From: Nostoc sp. CENA543
GTDB lineage: Bacteria > Cyanobacteriota > Cyanobacteriia > Cyanobacteriales > Nostocaceae
Direction: 5' to 3'
DNA: 64,000 nucleotides
Assembly: GCF_002896875.1 (NCBI RefSeq)
Contig: NZ_CP023278.1
Span: 6,206,501 to 6,270,500, forward strand
This document shows, piece by piece, positions 50,901 through 62,483 of this stretch. The translations under genes and the position numbers were made by a program. The notes beneath the pieces are model-generated. The model saw only the letters and a program-made list of their open reading frames with translations. It searched no databases and was not told the DNA's origin. Each line of letters begins with the position of its first letter. Within the stretch, counting starts at the first letter, position 1.

Positions 50901-51638
50901 TTAGTCATTTTCCATATATTTTGCAATTGTTTCTTTCCATTTTAAATACCCCTGACCGTTGAGATGAATCCCATCTAAGGTATATTTTTGATCTAACTGA
51001 TTTTTATTGTCAGACAAGCAAGAAAATATATCTATGTATTCATGACTAAACTCTTTTGCTAGTTCTTTTAGCTGCGAATTAAATTTCATAATCAGAGCGT
51101 TGTCATACAAGAAACTTTTATCATTATTTACAGGCAAAAGACTTTGAATGATAACTTTTGTTTGTGGTGATACAACTTGAATTTTAGTTAATAAAACCTT
51201 GTATAGATTTAGCACTTCTGTTAATGATTTATGTTGAAATGCCAAATCATTAATACCTATCATTAAGAAAATTTTCGCTGGTTTTGAATCTAATACTTTA
51301 TCTATACGATTTAGAACTCCTTCTATCGTATCTCCACCAATTCCACGATTGATAATTTGAGGATTATTAAATAATTCTAACCATTCTCCCTCATCGGTCA
51401 GACTATCGCCCAAGAAAATAATATTGTCATTGGAGTGGCTTAAGATTTCAAATTGACTGGTTTTATGGTGATAATACGCTGAAGCGTTATATTTATGACG
51501 ATTATGAATTAATTCATCTATCTTTTGATATATGTATAATACTCCTCCTCTCTTATAAATAACAAAGGCAGTTAAGCTAATAAAGAAAATATTCAATAAA
51601 ACTGAGATATTTAATAATGTATTTATTTGCATTTTCAT
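50901..51638 (-). CDS. membrane-anchored SGNH/GDSL hydrolase
   Basis: A 245-residue protein with an N-terminal hydrophobic helix (about residues 5-27) acting as signal anchor, then an extracytoplasmic SGNH hydrolase domain. Blocks: I IIFLGDSLTDEGEW (nucleophile Ser), II RGIGGDTIEG (Gly), III LMIGINDLA (Asn) and V LDGIHLNGQGYLKW (Asp-x-x-His). The likely activity is esterase or carbohydrate deacetylase on a cell-wall or glycan substrate. I prefer ATG 51638 over a GTG three codons upstream. It ends about 190 bp before argS and starts 28 bp after the miaA stop, so it may share miaA's transcript. Confidence 0.87.
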   Translation of the reverse strand: MKMQINTLLNISVLLNIFFISLTAFVIYKRGGVLYIYQKIDELIHNRHKYNASAYYHHKTSQFEILSHSNDNIIFLGDSLTDEGEWLELFNNPQIINRGIGGDTIEGVLNRIDKVLDSKPAKIFLMIGINDLAFQHKSLTEVLNLYKVLLTKIQVVSPQTKVIIQSLLPVNNDKSFLYDNALIMKFNSQLKELAKEFSHEYIDIFSCLSDNKNQLDQKYTLDGIHLNGQGYLKWKETIAKYMEND

Positions 51639-51665
51639 GAAAAACACTCTGGAATCACATCTTAT

Positions 51666-52565
51666 TCAATCAAAGTTAATAAATTTATCTACACGCTGCA
51701 ATACATTATCCAATAAATTAGGATCATTATTATCAAACCATTCAATTTGGGGATAAGCTCTAAACCAAGTACGTTGGCGTTTAGCAAATTGCCTTGTATG
51801 TAAAATAGTTAATTCTTTAGCTACGTCTAAAGAAATTTCTCTGTTTAAATATTGTTTAATTTCTTGATATCCTAAAGTATTTAATAAAGGTAAATCTGCA
51901 CCATATTTTTGACATAAATATTCAACTTCTTCTACTAAGCCATCTTGTATCATTTGTGCAGTACGTTTAGCAATACGTTGTGCTAAGTTTTCCACATCAC
52001 AATCTAGTCCAATTTGCAAAATGGGATAAGTCGGGGGATTTTCTCCTTGCTGCTCAGAAATAGGAATTCCCGTCACATAAAATACTTCTAAAGCTCGCAA
52101 AGTCCGCACAGGATCATGGGGATGAATTTTTTTAGCTGCTGTGGGATCAACTTGCTGCAACATACCATAGAGTGTATTTTGTCCCAGGGATTCGAGCTGC
52201 GATCGCAATTCATAATGCGGTGCAACTTTAGGAATCTTCATCCCCTGTACAATCGAGCGAATATATAAGCCAGTACCCCCCACAAGTAGCAGTGGAGAAA
52301 CACCAAGAGAATTAATTAAATTTTGCGCCTGTTCTTGATAGTCTGCTACCGTCATTGTTTCCTGGGGATCGCAGATATCTATCAAGTAGTGGGGAACTGA
52401 TTTTTGTTCAGTTAACGTTGGTTTCGCCGTTCCAATATTAAACTCACGATAAACCTGACGCGAATCAGCACTGAGAATCACAGAACCCAACCGCATCGCC
52501 AAATTCAAAGCCAATCCAGATTTCCCCGTCGCCGTAGCACCACAAATTACGATTAGTTTAGTCAT
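51666..52565 (-). CDS. miaA: tRNA dimethylallyltransferase
   Basis: A 299-residue enzyme that adds the dimethylallyl group to A37 of tRNAs reading UNN codons. P-loop VICGATATGKSGLAL at the N-terminus, catalytic SADSRQVYREFNIGTAKP near residue 34, VGGTGLYIRSI near 98 and the C-terminal TRQFAKRQRTWFR near 262. Length is typical. It is transcribed toward the SGNH gene and argS and diverges from gyrB across a 384-bp spacer. Confidence 0.97.
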   Translation of the reverse strand: MTKLIVICGATATGKSGLALNLAMRLGSVILSADSRQVYREFNIGTAKPTLTEQKSVPHYLIDICDPQETMTVADYQEQAQNLINSLGVSPLLLVGGTGLYIRSIVQGMKIPKVAPHYELRSQLESLGQNTLYGMLQQVDPTAAKKIHPHDPVRTLRALEVFYVTGIPISEQQGENPPTYPILQIGLDCDVENLAQRIAKRTAQMIQDGLVEEVEYLCQKYGADLPLLNTLGYQEIKQYLNREISLDVAKELTILHTRQFAKRQRTWFRAYPQIEWFDNNDPNLLDNVLQRVDKFINFD

Positions 52566-52949
52566 TAGTCAATAGTCGTTAGTCAATAGTCGTTAGTCAT
52601 TAGTCATTAGTCATTACTTCTACCTTGTCTACCTTGTCTCCCCTGCTCCCCTGCCCCCTGCCCAATTCCCCACACTATGCTAAAATCTTGAAGCCTTTGC
52701 CACTTCCCATACCAGACGCTACAAGCTTTTTGTCTTTTCTACTCAAAACCCCCTAGTGTATGTTATAAATCTGTGAAATTTGAAATATTCAAGGAATAAA
52801 TTCAAAAAACTTATGGGGATACATCCCCTATATAAACTTCTCACAAAATTGCCCTACAGTCGCCATCAAGCCTTTTGTGTTAAAATTTTGGTGTGTTTTG
52901 ACTTTATAGCCCTTGGGCGATTTCAACCCCACACATCAGGAGAATTTTC
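52566..52949. other. divergent spacer between miaA and gyrB
   Basis: It begins with TAGTCAATAGTCG / GTCATTA heptamers (52566-52615) and a TACCTTGTC repeat. The remaining 250 bp are A/T-rich and should hold the gyrB promoter. The gyrB ribosome site AGGAG lies 7 nt before its ATG. No extra gene is seen. Confidence 0.65.
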
Positions 52950-54887
52950 ATGACGAGCAGTTACAGTGCCGATCAGATTCAAGTTCTGGAAGGTCTGGAA
53001 GCCGTCCGCAAACGACCGGGGATGTACATCGGTTCTACCGGCCCGCGAGGACTCCACCATTTAGTTTATGAGGTGGTCGATAACTCTATTGATGAAGCTT
53101 TAGCCGGTTACTGTACTCATATTGAGGTGGATCTAAATGCTGACGGTTCAGTGACGGTGACAGATGACGGTCGGGGAATTCCTACCGATACTCACTCACG
53201 TACAGGGAAATCGGCTCTAGAAACTGTATTGACTGTGCTGCACGCTGGCGGTAAATTTGGCGGCGGTGGTTATAAGGTTTCTGGGGGATTACACGGGGTT
53301 GGGATTTCTGTTGTTAATGCTTTATCGGAACTGGTAGAAGTTACTGTTTGGCGAGATAAAAAGGTTCACACCCAGCGATATGAAAGGGGTATTCCTGTCA
53401 CGGAACTCGTCGCCAAGTCTTATAAAGAAGCAAGAACAGGGACATCTGTTAAATTCAAGCCAGATGATCAAATCTTTACCACTGGTACTGAGTTTGATTA
53501 CATTACCCTCGCAGCACGATTACGGGAATTGGCGTATTTGAATGCGGGAGTGAAAATCACTTTCACCGATAACCGTCTAGAACTCCTCAAAAGCGATGCA
53601 CCCAAGGTAGAAACCTACGAATATAAGGGTGGGATCAAAGAATATATTGCTTACATGAACCGCGAGAAGCAACCACTGCACGAGGAAATCATCTATGTGC
53701 AGGGAGAACGCAATAACGTTCAAATAGAAGTTTCCTTACAGTGGTGTACCGATGCTTATACAGATAACGTCCTGGGTTTTGCTAACAATATTCGGACTGT
53801 TGACGGTGGAACTCACTTAGAAGGTTTGAAAGCGGTTTTAACGAGAACCTTAAATGCGATCGCTCGCAAACGCAATAAAATTAAAGAAAACGAATCTAAC
53901 CTCAGTGGTGAACACGTCCGCGAAGGTTTGACGGCGGTAATTTCCGTAAAAGTTCCAGACCCCGAATTTGAAGGACAAACCAAAACTAAACTCGGTAACA
54001 CCGAAGTTAGAGGTATTGTTGATTCCTTAGTAGGGGAAGTTTTAACCGAATACCTAGAATTTCACCCCAGTATTGCTGACTCCATTTTAGATAAAGCCAT
54101 TCAAGCTTTTAAAGCCGCAGAAGCAGCACGCCACGCACGGGAGTTAGTCAGACGTAAATCTGTACTAGAATCTTCGCCATTACCTGGTAAATTAGCGGAT
54201 TGTAGCTCCCGTGACCCTGGAGAATCTGAGATATTTATTGTGGAAGGCGACTCAGCAGGTGGTAGTGCAAAGCAAGGACGCGATCGCCGCACCCAAGCCA
54301 TCCTACCTTTACGCGGTAAAATCCTCAATATCGAGAAAACTGACGACTCGAAAATCTATAAAAACAACGAAGTTCAAGCCTTAATTACAGCCTTGGGTTT
54401 AGGTGTTAAAGGTGAAGAATTCGACGCTTCCCAACTACGTTATCATCGGATTGTCATCATGACCGACGCGGACGTAGATGGGGCGCACATCCGCACACTT
54501 TTACTGACATTCTTCTATAGATATCAGCGATCGCTCATTGAACAAGGCTTTATTTACATTGCTTGCCCCCCACTATATAAAGTAGAACGGGGACGCAATC
54601 ATGAATATTGTTACAGCGATCGCGAATTGCAAGAAATAATTGCCAAATTCCCAGCCAACGCCAATTACACCATCCAACGATTCAAAGGTTTGGGTGAAAT
54701 GATGCCTGGACAACTTTGGGACACCACCATGAATCCCCAAACTCGCACTCTCAAGCAAGTAGAAATTGAAGATGCCGCCGAAGCCGATCGCATCTTTACA
54801 ATCTTAATGGGCGATCGTGTCGCACCCAGACGCGAATTCATCGAAACCTACGGTTCTAAACTCAACCTAACAGATTTAGATATCTAG
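52950..54887 (+). CDS. gyrB: DNA gyrase subunit B
   Basis: A 645-residue ATPase subunit of gyrase. GHKL ATP-binding domain with [11 protein letters not shown] near residue 40, VTDDGRGIP near 73 and [10 protein letters not shown] near 112. The transducer domain has the QTK loop [11 protein letters not shown] near 350. The TOPRIM domain has [19 protein letters not shown] near 430 and [16 protein letters not shown] near 505. The C-terminal tail is [11 protein letters not shown]. No intein or insertion is seen. It works with GyrA, encoded about 4.7 kb downstream on the opposite strand, to introduce negative supercoils. Confidence 0.98.
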   Translation: MTSSYSADQIQVLEGLEAVRKRPGMYIGSTGPRGLHHLVYEVVDNSIDEALAGYCTHIEVDLNADGSVTVTDDGRGIPTDTHSRTGKSALETVLTVLHAGGKFGGGGYKVSGGLHGVGISVVNALSELVEVTVWRDKKVHTQRYERGIPVTELVAKSYKEARTGTSVKFKPDDQIFTTGTEFDYITLAARLRELAYLNAGVKITFTDNRLELLKSDAPKVETYEYKGGIKEYIAYMNREKQPLHEEIIYVQGERNNVQIEVSLQWCTDAYTDNVLGFANNIRTVDGGTHLEGLKAVLTRTLNAIARKRNKIKENESNLSGEHVREGLTAVISVKVPDPEFEGQTKTKLGNTEVRGIVDSLVGEVLTEYLEFHPSIADSILDKAIQAFKAAEAARHARELVRRKSVLESSPLPGKLADCSSRDPGESEIFIVEGDSAGGSAKQGRDRRTQAILPLRGKILNIEKTDDSKIYKNNEVQALITALGLGVKGEEFDASQLRYHRIVIMTDADVDGAHIRTLLLTFFYRYQRSLIEQGFIYIACPPLYKVERGRNHEYCYSDRELQEIIAKFPANANYTIQRFKGLGEMMPGQLWDTTMNPQTRTLKQVEIEDAAEADRIFTILMGDRVAPRREFIETYGSKLNLTDLDI

Positions 54888-54892
54888 GAATT

Positions 54893-55060
54893 GGGGACTG
54901 GGGACTGGGGACTGGGGACTAAGAAGATGGGGAAGTGTGGGGAGTGTGGGGAGAAAGAGGGGAAAGATTTCTTCTATATCCTCCCACCCCTCCCACCCCT
55001 CCCACACTTCCTGCTTGCCCAATGCCCCATGCCCAATACCCCATGCCCCATTCTCATTTT
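54893..55060. repeat. short tandem repeats after gyrB
   Basis: Four GGGGACT units (54894-54920), a GGGGAGTGTGGGGAG run with a later CTCCCACCCCTCCCACC arm that can pair with it, then CCCAATGCCCCATGCCC units. Non-coding; the inverted G-rich and C-rich parts may act as a terminator-like stem. Confidence 0.8.
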
Positions 55061-55167
55061 TAAATGCTCCCTTCCCTAAAAACTACACCATTGGGATGAG
55101 GAAGGTTAAAACAAAGAAATTGACTATTGTAAATAAATCTTTATTGCAATGAAATTAAACCAAAGCC

Positions 55168-55866
55168 ATGACAGCAAACAGCAGTTTGGCAGTTAAAGCA
55201 TTGTTTAATATTCTAGGTGCGGGTAGCCTGATCATCTTATCTGCCTGCGCCCAACCAACTACAGAAACTCCCACAACTAACCTTCCAGAAGCTACCTCAA
55301 CCCCTGTAAACACAGCAACCGTTCCACCTGTATCGCCTACTCCTACAGTTACTAATACTTCACCCACTCCTAACAGCACCACTACATCTAATCGCAATTT
55401 AGCCGAACTAGCAACCGCAGCAGCCAACCAAGGACAATTTCAAACATTAGTCAAGGCAGTTCAAGCCGCAGGTTTAAGCGATCAATTAACCACACCAGGG
55501 CCTTACACTGTATTTGCACCCACTGACGCGGCTTTTGCACAGTTACCCAAAACCACGCTTGATAATCTCTTGCAGTCAGCTAATAAACAGCAATTAGTTA
55601 AGCTTTTAGCGTATCACGTTATCCCTGGAAGATTTACCTCTCAACAACTCAAATCAGGACAGGTTAAAACCCTAGAAGGTAAAACAGTTAATATCAAAGT
55701 AGATCCCAACAATCAAACCATTACGGTAAATGACGCTAAAGTCACTCAAGCAGACATTCCCGCCAGTAACGGTATTGTTCACGTAGTAGATAAGGTAATC
55801 CTACCCCCAGATCTTTCCAATAGTTTAAACACAGCACCTAAAACAACTCCAGCAACTCCTCGGTAA
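55168..55866 (+). CDS. fasciclin (FAS1) domain lipoprotein
   Basis: A 232-residue exported protein. The signal sequence ends in a lipobox LSAC with Cys27, so it is probably a lipoprotein. A Thr/Pro-rich linker spans about residues 28-75. A FAS1 domain follows (about 78-215): TLVKAVQAAGLSDQL, GPYTVFAPTDAAFAQLP, LLAYHVIPGRFTS and GIVHVVDKVILPP. A short Thr/Pro-rich tail closes it. FAS1 domains mediate adhesion to surfaces or matrix. It lies between gyrB and sigA on the same strand but with long spacers, so probably its own unit. Confidence 0.92.
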   Translation: MTANSSLAVKALFNILGAGSLIILSACAQPTTETPTTNLPEATSTPVNTATVPPVSPTPTVTNTSPTPNSTTTSNRNLAELATAAANQGQFQTLVKAVQAAGLSDQLTTPGPYTVFAPTDAAFAQLPKTTLDNLLQSANKQQLVKLLAYHVIPGRFTSQQLKSGQVKTLEGKTVNIKVDPNNQTITVNDAKVTQADIPASNGIVHVVDKVILPPDLSNSLNTAPKTTPATPR

Positions 55867-57556
55867 CTGTAAGGTGTAGGGGTGTAAGGGTTTAGGGGTT
55901 TAGGGGTTTATGGGTAAAAATTCAGATAATTGATACCTCAAGACGGTTCAGTTAAGAAATTTCTCCTGTAGAGAAAAGGGAAAAGTAAAAGACAAAAAGG
56001 CTTATCTGCAACTATATTGATTTAAACCCTTAAGCCCTTACACCCTCACCCTCACACCCTCACACCCTCAAAACCGAAAAATCCTCGGAATGCAGAATAT
56101 CTGCTTAAAAATTGTTCCGGGGAATTTTTTATTATTCGTTAGGTAAAATAGTCTGATAATATACATTAAGAAAATATTAACCTTACTATCAGCTTTCCCA
56201 ATGCCAAAAAGCACAAAACCGACTTTGTGTCAAGAGTTTTTCATCAAATTGATTGAATATTATTTTTTATTGCTTTAGTAATTCAAAAAAGTATTAATTT
56301 TTGGCCACTAAGCTGTTTAACGCTACCATCAGAAACAGTATTTGTTAAGCTGATATAGCAAAGCCACCAATTAATTAAAATAATCTAACTAGCGCAGTAT
56401 CTTCAGCATCGAAGATGACAAAATCACAATATTTCCCTGACAATCAGGTGAATTTATTGCCGTTTTTTGACAAACCACCCCATAGAAAATCACTTGCAAA
56501 TCTATATGATGACTAAAATCAAGCTTTGGCTTCTCTGAAGCAAAGAGACAATAACAGTCTGTTACTAGCAGGCTAATATGTTCTCTTTTTAACTTGAGAA
56601 AGCTAACATTTTATCTGTATTCGATAAAGTTTTGCTTTAAGTTGGCAAATATCCGGAATCTCAACTGTCAAATCTCTTTTGAATTGATTAAAATATCGTT
56701 GGATACAATAATCAAAGTTTGTCAAGATTCAGAGGTTTGAAATCTCAGCATTGCGCTAATGTGTGAATAAGGCTGAATTCCTGACATCTCAATTAACTAT
56801 CACAAGGGTAGTCTCCACCTCCCTTACTAACTAGTAAAGGAGATTGACACACAGAAAGTTCAGTCTTTCAACACAAGAGCTATCTCCAATTGGTGTCTCG
56901 ATTTAGTGGAAAGTCTTACCCAATTCTCCGGACTAACACTTTTATGAAGGAAATGTAAAAATGGGTGACTCAATGCTGCCGGACTAAGTTAACATGAAAT
57001 ACACTATTTCTAGGTGATTCATGTTTTACATAATACCAGAAATTGTGTGAAGACAGCTTTAAATTCCAGCGAATGTAAAGATAATGCCACTGCAATTCCC
57101 AAAAACTTTAGAGAAAATTTAAGTGCATCACTACCATGTTTTATGTCTTTTTGATAGTAGTGGCTTTACCTTGCTTAATGACTTCATGATTAACACACAA
57201 AAAGAGTGCAATTTTTGTGAAACAGGCTACAATCGGAACAGTCTTTATAGGAAAATATGCCAACAGTCATAATTTATTTCTATGAAGTGGTAGATTTTTT
57301 ATCAAGACAAGTCTTTTTTGATACAAGCCAGTTATACAGTTGCCAACAACAGCAAAAATGTTGGCTTCCCATGAAGTGAGTAAGCTACTATCCAGTAAAG
57401 CTATTCACATTCGTAATGGAAGAGTAAAACTTCCTTTCAAACATCAGGGAAATCCATCTAAAACCCTATTTTTTTCTTTGTTAACTAGCTCATTTTAAAA
57501 AGAGCAGTAACCAAATCTTGAGTAATTGATTCTGCAAGGAGCATGAGGAACGCGGC
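55867..57556. other. 1.7-kb leader/spacer upstream of sigA
   Basis: The longest gene-free stretch in the window. The first 230 bp hold GTGTAGGGGTGTAAGGGTTT-type and CACCCTCAC-type tandem runs. From about 56100 on it is A/T-rich without repeats and without an open reading frame longer than about 35 codons. Such length before the primary sigma gene suggests several promoters and a long 5' UTR, or an unrecognised RNA. A GTG-N8-TAC sequence at 57217-57230 resembles an NtcA box but has no well-placed -10. Confidence 0.6.
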
Positions 57557-58732
57557 ATGAACCAGGCTAACAACGTACTCGATAGCATTTATCAGCCTGA
57601 CCTAGAAATAATGAATCAGCCTGAAGAAATCGAGTTAGAAGACCTCTTAATTGATGACGAGGAGGACTTGCTGCTTACCGATGAAGGCGAAATTGATGAT
57701 TTTTTAGAGCCTCAGTCTGATGAGGACGACGCAAAGTCTGGAAAAGCCGCTAAATCGCGTCGTCGGACACAAAGTAAGAAAAAGCACTACACCGAGGACT
57801 CGATTCGTCTTTACTTGCAAGAAATCGGTCGAATTCGGCTGTTGCGTGCTGATGAAGAAATTGAATTAGCGCGGAAAATTGCCGATTTATTAGAGCTAGA
57901 ACGGGTGCGCGATCGCTTGCAAGACCAGTTAGAACGCGAACCTGAATATAAAGAATGGGCAGAAGCAGTCCAACTACCACTATCAGCATTTCGTTATCGT
58001 CTGCACATCGGTCGCAGAGCAAAAGACAAAATGGTGCAATCGAACCTACGTCTGGTAGTTTCTATTGCCAAAAAATACATGAATCGCGGTTTATCATTCC
58101 AAGATTTAATCCAAGAAGGTAGTCTGGGTTTGATTCGGGCGGCGGAAAAATTCGACCATGAGAAAGGTTATAAGTTCTCCACCTACGCTACATGGTGGAT
58201 TCGCCAAGCCATCACAAGAGCGATCGCAGATCAATCCCGCACTATCCGTCTACCAGTCCACCTTTACGAGACCATTTCTCGAATCAAGAAAACTACCAAG
58301 TTACTCTCTCAAGAAATGGGACGTAAACCCACAGAAGAAGAAATCGCTACTCGCATGGAAATGACCATCGAGAAATTGCGGTTCATTGCGAAATCTGCTC
58401 AATTACCAATTTCTTTAGAAACTCCTATTGGTAAAGAAGAAGATTCTCGCTTGGGTGACTTTATTGAATCCGATGGCGAAACCCCAGAAGATCAAGTATC
58501 CAAAAACTTGCTACGGGAAGACCTAGAAAAAGTCCTTGATAGCCTCAGCCCTCGTGAACGCGATGTCTTAAGACTCCGCTACGGCTTAGATGATGGTCGG
58601 ATGAAGACTTTAGAGGAAATCGGACAAATTTTCAACGTCACTCGCGAACGGATTCGCCAAATCGAAGCCAAAGCACTCCGTAAGTTACGCCATCCCAACC
58701 GTAACAGCGTCCTAAAAGAATACATTCGGTAG
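57557..58732 (+). CDS. sigA: principal RNA polymerase sigma factor (group 1 sigma-70)
   Basis: A 391-residue cyanobacterial SigA. An acidic N-terminal region (residues 1-60, rich in Asp/Glu) is followed by a basic linker ([13 protein letters not shown]). Region 1.2 is [16 protein letters not shown] near residue 82. Region 2 is [20 protein letters not shown] to [17 protein letters not shown], with the -10 recognition helix. Region 3 lies near 235-300, and region 4.2 is [20 protein letters not shown]. It directs housekeeping transcription. GAGGAA lies 6 nt before the ATG. A five-codon ATG...TGA overlaps that ATG upstream and is probably accidental. Confidence 0.97.
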   Translation: MNQANNVLDSIYQPDLEIMNQPEEIELEDLLIDDEEDLLLTDEGEIDDFLEPQSDEDDAKSGKAAKSRRRTQSKKKHYTEDSIRLYLQEIGRIRLLRADEEIELARKIADLLELERVRDRLQDQLEREPEYKEWAEAVQLPLSAFRYRLHIGRRAKDKMVQSNLRLVVSIAKKYMNRGLSFQDLIQEGSLGLIRAAEKFDHEKGYKFSTYATWWIRQAITRAIADQSRTIRLPVHLYETISRIKKTTKLLSQEMGRKPTEEEIATRMEMTIEKLRFIAKSAQLPISLETPIGKEEDSRLGDFIESDGETPEDQVSKNLLREDLEKVLDSLSPRERDVLRLRYGLDDGRMKTLEEIGQIFNVTRERIRQIEAKALRKLRHPNRNSVLKEYIR

Positions 58733-58835
58733 TCAAAGGTCAATAGTCAATAGTCAATAGTCAAATCTAGTGACAACTGACTAAAATCTCCAAATCTTTG
58801 ACTGTGGACTTTGGACTATTGAATACACTTGATAA

Positions 58836-58864
58836 AAACCTGGAAGATTAATTCTTCCAGGTTT
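58836..58864. terminator. bidirectional terminator between sigA and hli
   Basis: Perfect 12-bp stem AAACCTGGAAGA / TCTTCCAGGTTT with a TTAAT loop, flanked by A and T runs on the two sides, so it can serve both convergent genes. Confidence 0.88.
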
Positions 58865-58910
58865 CTTATTTATCTATGTTTTATCTATTGATAACTAACA
58901 GCAGTTGATA

Positions 58911-59090
58911 TTAGAGAACACCCCAGAAGTGCAAGAAGCCTTGACCTGAGAACAGTTCAATTAATACAGCTGCCAAAAAACCGATCATTGCTAAACGACC
59001 ATTCCAAATTTCGGCTTGGGGTGTAAAGCCCCAACGCCAAGCGTTACGGTCTTCAATTACAGGCGCAGAGATTTTTGTTGTGTCTGTCAT
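58911..59090 (-). CDS. hli: high-light-inducible protein, third copy
   Basis: A 59-residue one-helix protein starting [18 protein letters not shown]. It has the chlorophyll-binding motif [17 protein letters not shown] and then [12 protein letters not shown]. The ATG at 59090 has GGAG 8 nt upstream; a longer frame to 59108 lacks a ribosome site. It differs clearly from the tandem pair at 40153-40726 outside the motif, so it belongs to another HLIP subgroup. It converges with sigA across a terminator. Confidence 0.95.
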   Translation of the reverse strand: MTDTTKISAPVIEDRNAWRWGFTPQAEIWNGRLAMIGFLAAVLIELFSGQGFLHFWGVL

Positions 59091-59614
59091 GGTGGACTCC
59101 AAACGCAAATTACTAATGATTGTTACTGTATGTAAATTAATATAACAATTTTTTTCAAACTAGCAACATTTATTGATACTTTTTTGGTTTTAAATTCAGA
59201 GTCAATTTTCTCTGGATTCAATAGATAACTTGATAAATCCATCTTTCAGAAGATGGATTGCAAACATAAGCAAGTAGTCACTTGCAGTCATCTACATAAA
59301 GAAAAATTAATATTGCGATTATTTATCAATAATTTTAGCAAATGCTGTAGGGAAATTTCAAGTGCAGGGGTAAGAGAAAACAGTAGCTTTCTAGAATTAC
59401 TCTGGACTTAGCCTGCGTAATATGAGCAGTATTAATGCCCACCTAAAGCTCACTTAAAATATCTATCAGACTTTCCTATAAAGCATATGACTATTAATAA
59501 TCTTTACTATTAAATAGGAGTTTGATCGATTTTTAGATTGCTTCAGCTAATCCAAAATTGTTTGACTGTTAACTACAGTCAAACAATTACTTCTGTTTCA
59601 AGCACTGTATGAGT
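59091..59614. other. 524-bp spacer between hli and gyrA
   Basis: A/T-rich; contains the hli promoter and, at its right end, the hairpin downstream of gyrA. No gene recognised. Confidence 0.6.
59556..59588 (-). terminator. hairpin downstream of gyrA
   Basis: Perfect 14-bp stem AATTGTTTGACTGT / ACAGTCAAACAATT with a five-base loop, 27 bp past the gyrA stop. No long T run follows, but the stem is strong. Confidence 0.72.
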
Positions 59615-62113
59615 CTACGATGACTTAACCTCAGCAACTGTGATGATTTTTTCATCACGGTGAAGTTGTAGGACGCTTTCACCTTTAGCATCTCTCCCTG
59701 AAATCGGCACTGTATCTATAGAGATTCGCACTAATCGGTCTTTGTTAGTCACAAGTGCAACTTCGGAATTAGCGATCGCTGCCACCATCCCCACTAAATT
59801 ATCTGTTTTGCTGGCAAATTTGATGGCTTGTGTACCCAAGTCCGCACGATTAGCAGCCTTGAGTTGATTTATTGGTAAGCGTTTAGCGAATCCTTCTTCT
59901 GTCACTAACAATAAGTGTGTGGCTTGAGCCAAACTCACACAACCCACCATATGTTGATGTTTGAGGATGCGTAAAGCCTGTAAACCCATCGCAGTGCGTC
60001 CCATGATGGCTAGTTGTTCATCATTGACAGGAAAACGCAGCAATCGCCCGCCAGAACTAGCTATGACTAAATCCTCATCTGATTTGGTGAATTGTGTTAG
60101 CAACAATTCATCATCGTCTTTGAGTTTAATAATAGTCACTCCCCGCCTTGTCAGGTTAGATAGTTCACTCAACGACAAGCGTTTAATGCGGCCTTGTTTG
60201 GTTAACAAAACGATTTGCTGAGTTGCTAAATCTGTCGGGAGAATAAAGCGGCTGACTACAGCTTCTTGAGTACCTTGAGCTGTACTTGTGAGCATGGTAA
60301 TTAAAGGTGTTCCCCGTGGTGAACGTCCTGTAGTGGGCGGGATATCTCCGACTTTGATGGGGTAGAGTTTACCACCACTAGTTAGCACCAATAAATCTTT
60401 GTGGGTATCAGTTAATTCGGTTTGAATAATAAAATCGTTATCATTTAAACCGTTTTCTAGTTTGGCTTTTTTCCCCGATAGTTGAATTCGCCGCACATAA
60501 CCGCGATGGGTAGATTCTAAAATTACTTCCTCTAGAGGTGCAGTAGATTCTGTTTCGGCCTCTGTACTGGTGGAACTAGCTTGTTTATCTGTACTTTTGG
60601 CTTTTGGTAATTCCTCTCCACCTAACTTAGTTCTGCGGGAATCGCCGTATTTCTTTTTGAGCGATCGCAAATCTTTTTTCAAAGCTTTGAGTAATTCTTT
60701 GCGATCGCTCAATAGTTTGTCCAGTAAAGCTATTTGTTCATTGAGTTCTTCAAACTCACGCTGTAGGTTTTGCTGTTCTAAACTTGTCAAGCGACGTAAA
60801 GGCATAGCTAAAATCGCATCCGCCTGACTCTCACTTAAATCTAGCCGGCTACATAGGGTAATTTTGGCTGTGCTACCGTCGGCGGCTTGTCGCAAAATTT
60901 CAATGACTGCATCTACATTTGACAAAGCCGTTAATAATCCTGAAACGGTATGTAGGCGAGTTTGCGCCTTGTCTAACTCGTAACTATAACGGCGATTGAG
61001 TGTTTGTTCTCGGAAATTGAGAAATTCCTGTAAAAGTTGCCGCAAACTTAACTGACGGGGTTGTCCATCGACAATTGCCAGCAGAATCGCCCCAAAGTTA
61101 GTTTGCAAAGCTGTTTGGTGATACAAATGTTGGAGGACTTCTTGGGGATTAGTATCGCGTTTGAGTTCGATGACAACGCGCATTCCTTCGCGATCGCTTT
61201 CATCTCGAATATCGGAAATACCTTGCAGGCGACCTTGATTTACCAACTCAGCCACCTTTTCAATCCAGCCTGCTTTGTTCACCTGGTAAGGCAATTCTGT
61301 CACCACAATGGCTGTGCGTCGCTTACTACCCCGACCACCAGGAACTTCTTCGACTGTGGCGACTCCCCGCAACACAATCCCACCTTTACCTGTAATGTAA
61401 GCTTCGCGAATCCCCGCATCCCCAACTATTTCTCCCCCAGTGGGAAAGTCAGGCCCTGGAATTAACTCTAGTAATTTTTCATCTGCTAAATCTGGTTGGT
61501 CGATGAGGGCAATTAACCCATCAACAATTTCACCCAAATTATGCGGCGGAATATTTGTCGCCATCCCCACAGCGATTCCTGCACAGCCATTCAGTAGCAG
61601 AAAGGGCAATTGGGCAGGTAAAACAGTAGGTTCTTGCTGGGAATTATCGAAGTTACCCACAAATTCCACTGTTTCTTCGCCAATTTCTGTCAACATCCCC
61701 TCATGGCTAATGGGCGCGAGTCGGGTTTCCGTGTAGCGCATCGCCGCCGGTGGGTCATTGTCAACGCTACCGAAGTTACCATGTCCTGCTAGTAGGGGAT
61801 AACGACTGGAAAAATCCTGCACCAGTCTCACCAGGGCATCGTAAACAGCCTGATCACCATGAGGGTGATATTTACCCAATACATCCCCTACCACACGGGC
61901 GCATTTCCGATAAGGTCTATCCGGTGTTAAGCCTAGTTCGTGCATAGCATACAAAATCCGCCGATGCACGGGCTTTAAACCATCACGCACATCTGGTAAT
62001 GCCCGCCCTACAATCACACTCATGGCATATTCTAGGTAAGACCGTTGCATCTCGGTGTGCAGGGCTGTTGTGATTACCTGTCCCTTAGAGAGAAGGTTTA
62101 ACTGTTTTGCCAT
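59615..62113 (-). CDS. gyrA: DNA gyrase subunit A
   Basis: An 832-residue breakage-reunion subunit. Winged-helix domain with [20 protein letters not shown] near residue 36 and the QRDR-type segment [20 protein letters not shown]. The catalytic Tyr is in [10 protein letters not shown] near 122. Coiled-coil tower (about 340-500) with a charged insert rich in Ser/Thr/Glu near 510-525. The C-terminal beta-pinwheel spans about 530-832; the GyrA-box candidate is GRSPRGTPL near 590, so gyrase rather than topoisomerase IV is favoured. I use ATG 62113 (AGGGA upstream). Its partner gyrB is at 52950-54887. Confidence 0.93.
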   Translation of the reverse strand: MAKQLNLLSKGQVITTALHTEMQRSYLEYAMSVIVGRALPDVRDGLKPVHRRILYAMHELGLTPDRPYRKCARVVGDVLGKYHPHGDQAVYDALVRLVQDFSSRYPLLAGHGNFGSVDNDPPAAMRYTETRLAPISHEGMLTEIGEETVEFVGNFDNSQQEPTVLPAQLPFLLLNGCAGIAVGMATNIPPHNLGEIVDGLIALIDQPDLADEKLLELIPGPDFPTGGEIVGDAGIREAYITGKGGIVLRGVATVEEVPGGRGSKRRTAIVVTELPYQVNKAGWIEKVAELVNQGRLQGISDIRDESDREGMRVVIELKRDTNPQEVLQHLYHQTALQTNFGAILLAIVDGQPRQLSLRQLLQEFLNFREQTLNRRYSYELDKAQTRLHTVSGLLTALSNVDAVIEILRQAADGSTAKITLCSRLDLSESQADAILAMPLRRLTSLEQQNLQREFEELNEQIALLDKLLSDRKELLKALKKDLRSLKKKYGDSRRTKLGGEELPKAKSTDKQASSTSTEAETESTAPLEEVILESTHRGYVRRIQLSGKKAKLENGLNDNDFIIQTELTDTHKDLLVLTSGGKLYPIKVGDIPPTTGRSPRGTPLITMLTSTAQGTQEAVVSRFILPTDLATQQIVLLTKQGRIKRLSLSELSNLTRRGVTIIKLKDDDELLLTQFTKSDEDLVIASSGGRLLRFPVNDEQLAIMGRTAMGLQALRILKHQHMVGCVSLAQATHLLLVTEEGFAKRLPINQLKAANRADLGTQAIKFASKTDNLVGMVAAIANSEVALVTNKDRLVRISIDTVPISGRDAKGESVLQLHRDEKIITVAEVKSS

Positions 62114-62143
62114 GAGTTTTTTCCCTGAGATTGAACTATACAA

Positions 62144-62483
62144 AAATCAGTGTTACTAAATAATGCAGCAAACAAAGCATAACGGATGAAATGGGTTTCA
62201 TAACATATTCTTGATGATCACGGTATAAAAAGCCGTAGGATCATCCTTGATGATGAGTGTATACATACACTATTAAAAAGGAGATAAGTCTTTTCATCAA
62301 ATGCTGGCTGATGCTCACGACTATAAATTGCATACAGTGCTGTATTCAAGTTAATTGCTATGATGAGATTTCTTAATCGTAAATTTTGGTTTCTGGCTTC
62401 CCATTGGCGGTATTCTGATTCAACCAATGGGATTTTAAACTTGGAATTGATGTTTCCCCCTTACCTCCATACATAAAGTTCTC
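62144..62483. other. 340-bp divergent spacer between gyrA and the response regulator
   Basis: It contains small hairpins (GGATCATC-CTT-GATGAT near 62240 and AGTGTA-TACA-TACACT at about 62258) but no open reading frame that looks real. Probable promoters of both flanking genes. Confidence 0.55.

Noticed and set aside
56416-56517. 33-codon frame starting MTKSQYFPDNQ upstream of sigA
   Set aside because: No ribosome site, no homologue I recognise, and the frame length is expected by chance in 1.7 kb of A/T-rich DNA.
57217-57230. GTG-N8-TAC as an NtcA site upstream of sigA
   Set aside because: The left half-site is imperfect and no -10 box lies at the required distance.
57543-57560. Five-codon leader peptide overlapping the sigA start
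   Set aside because: Its own ATG is only one base after AAGGAG, too close for a ribosome site. The sequence is better explained as the sigA ribosome-binding region.
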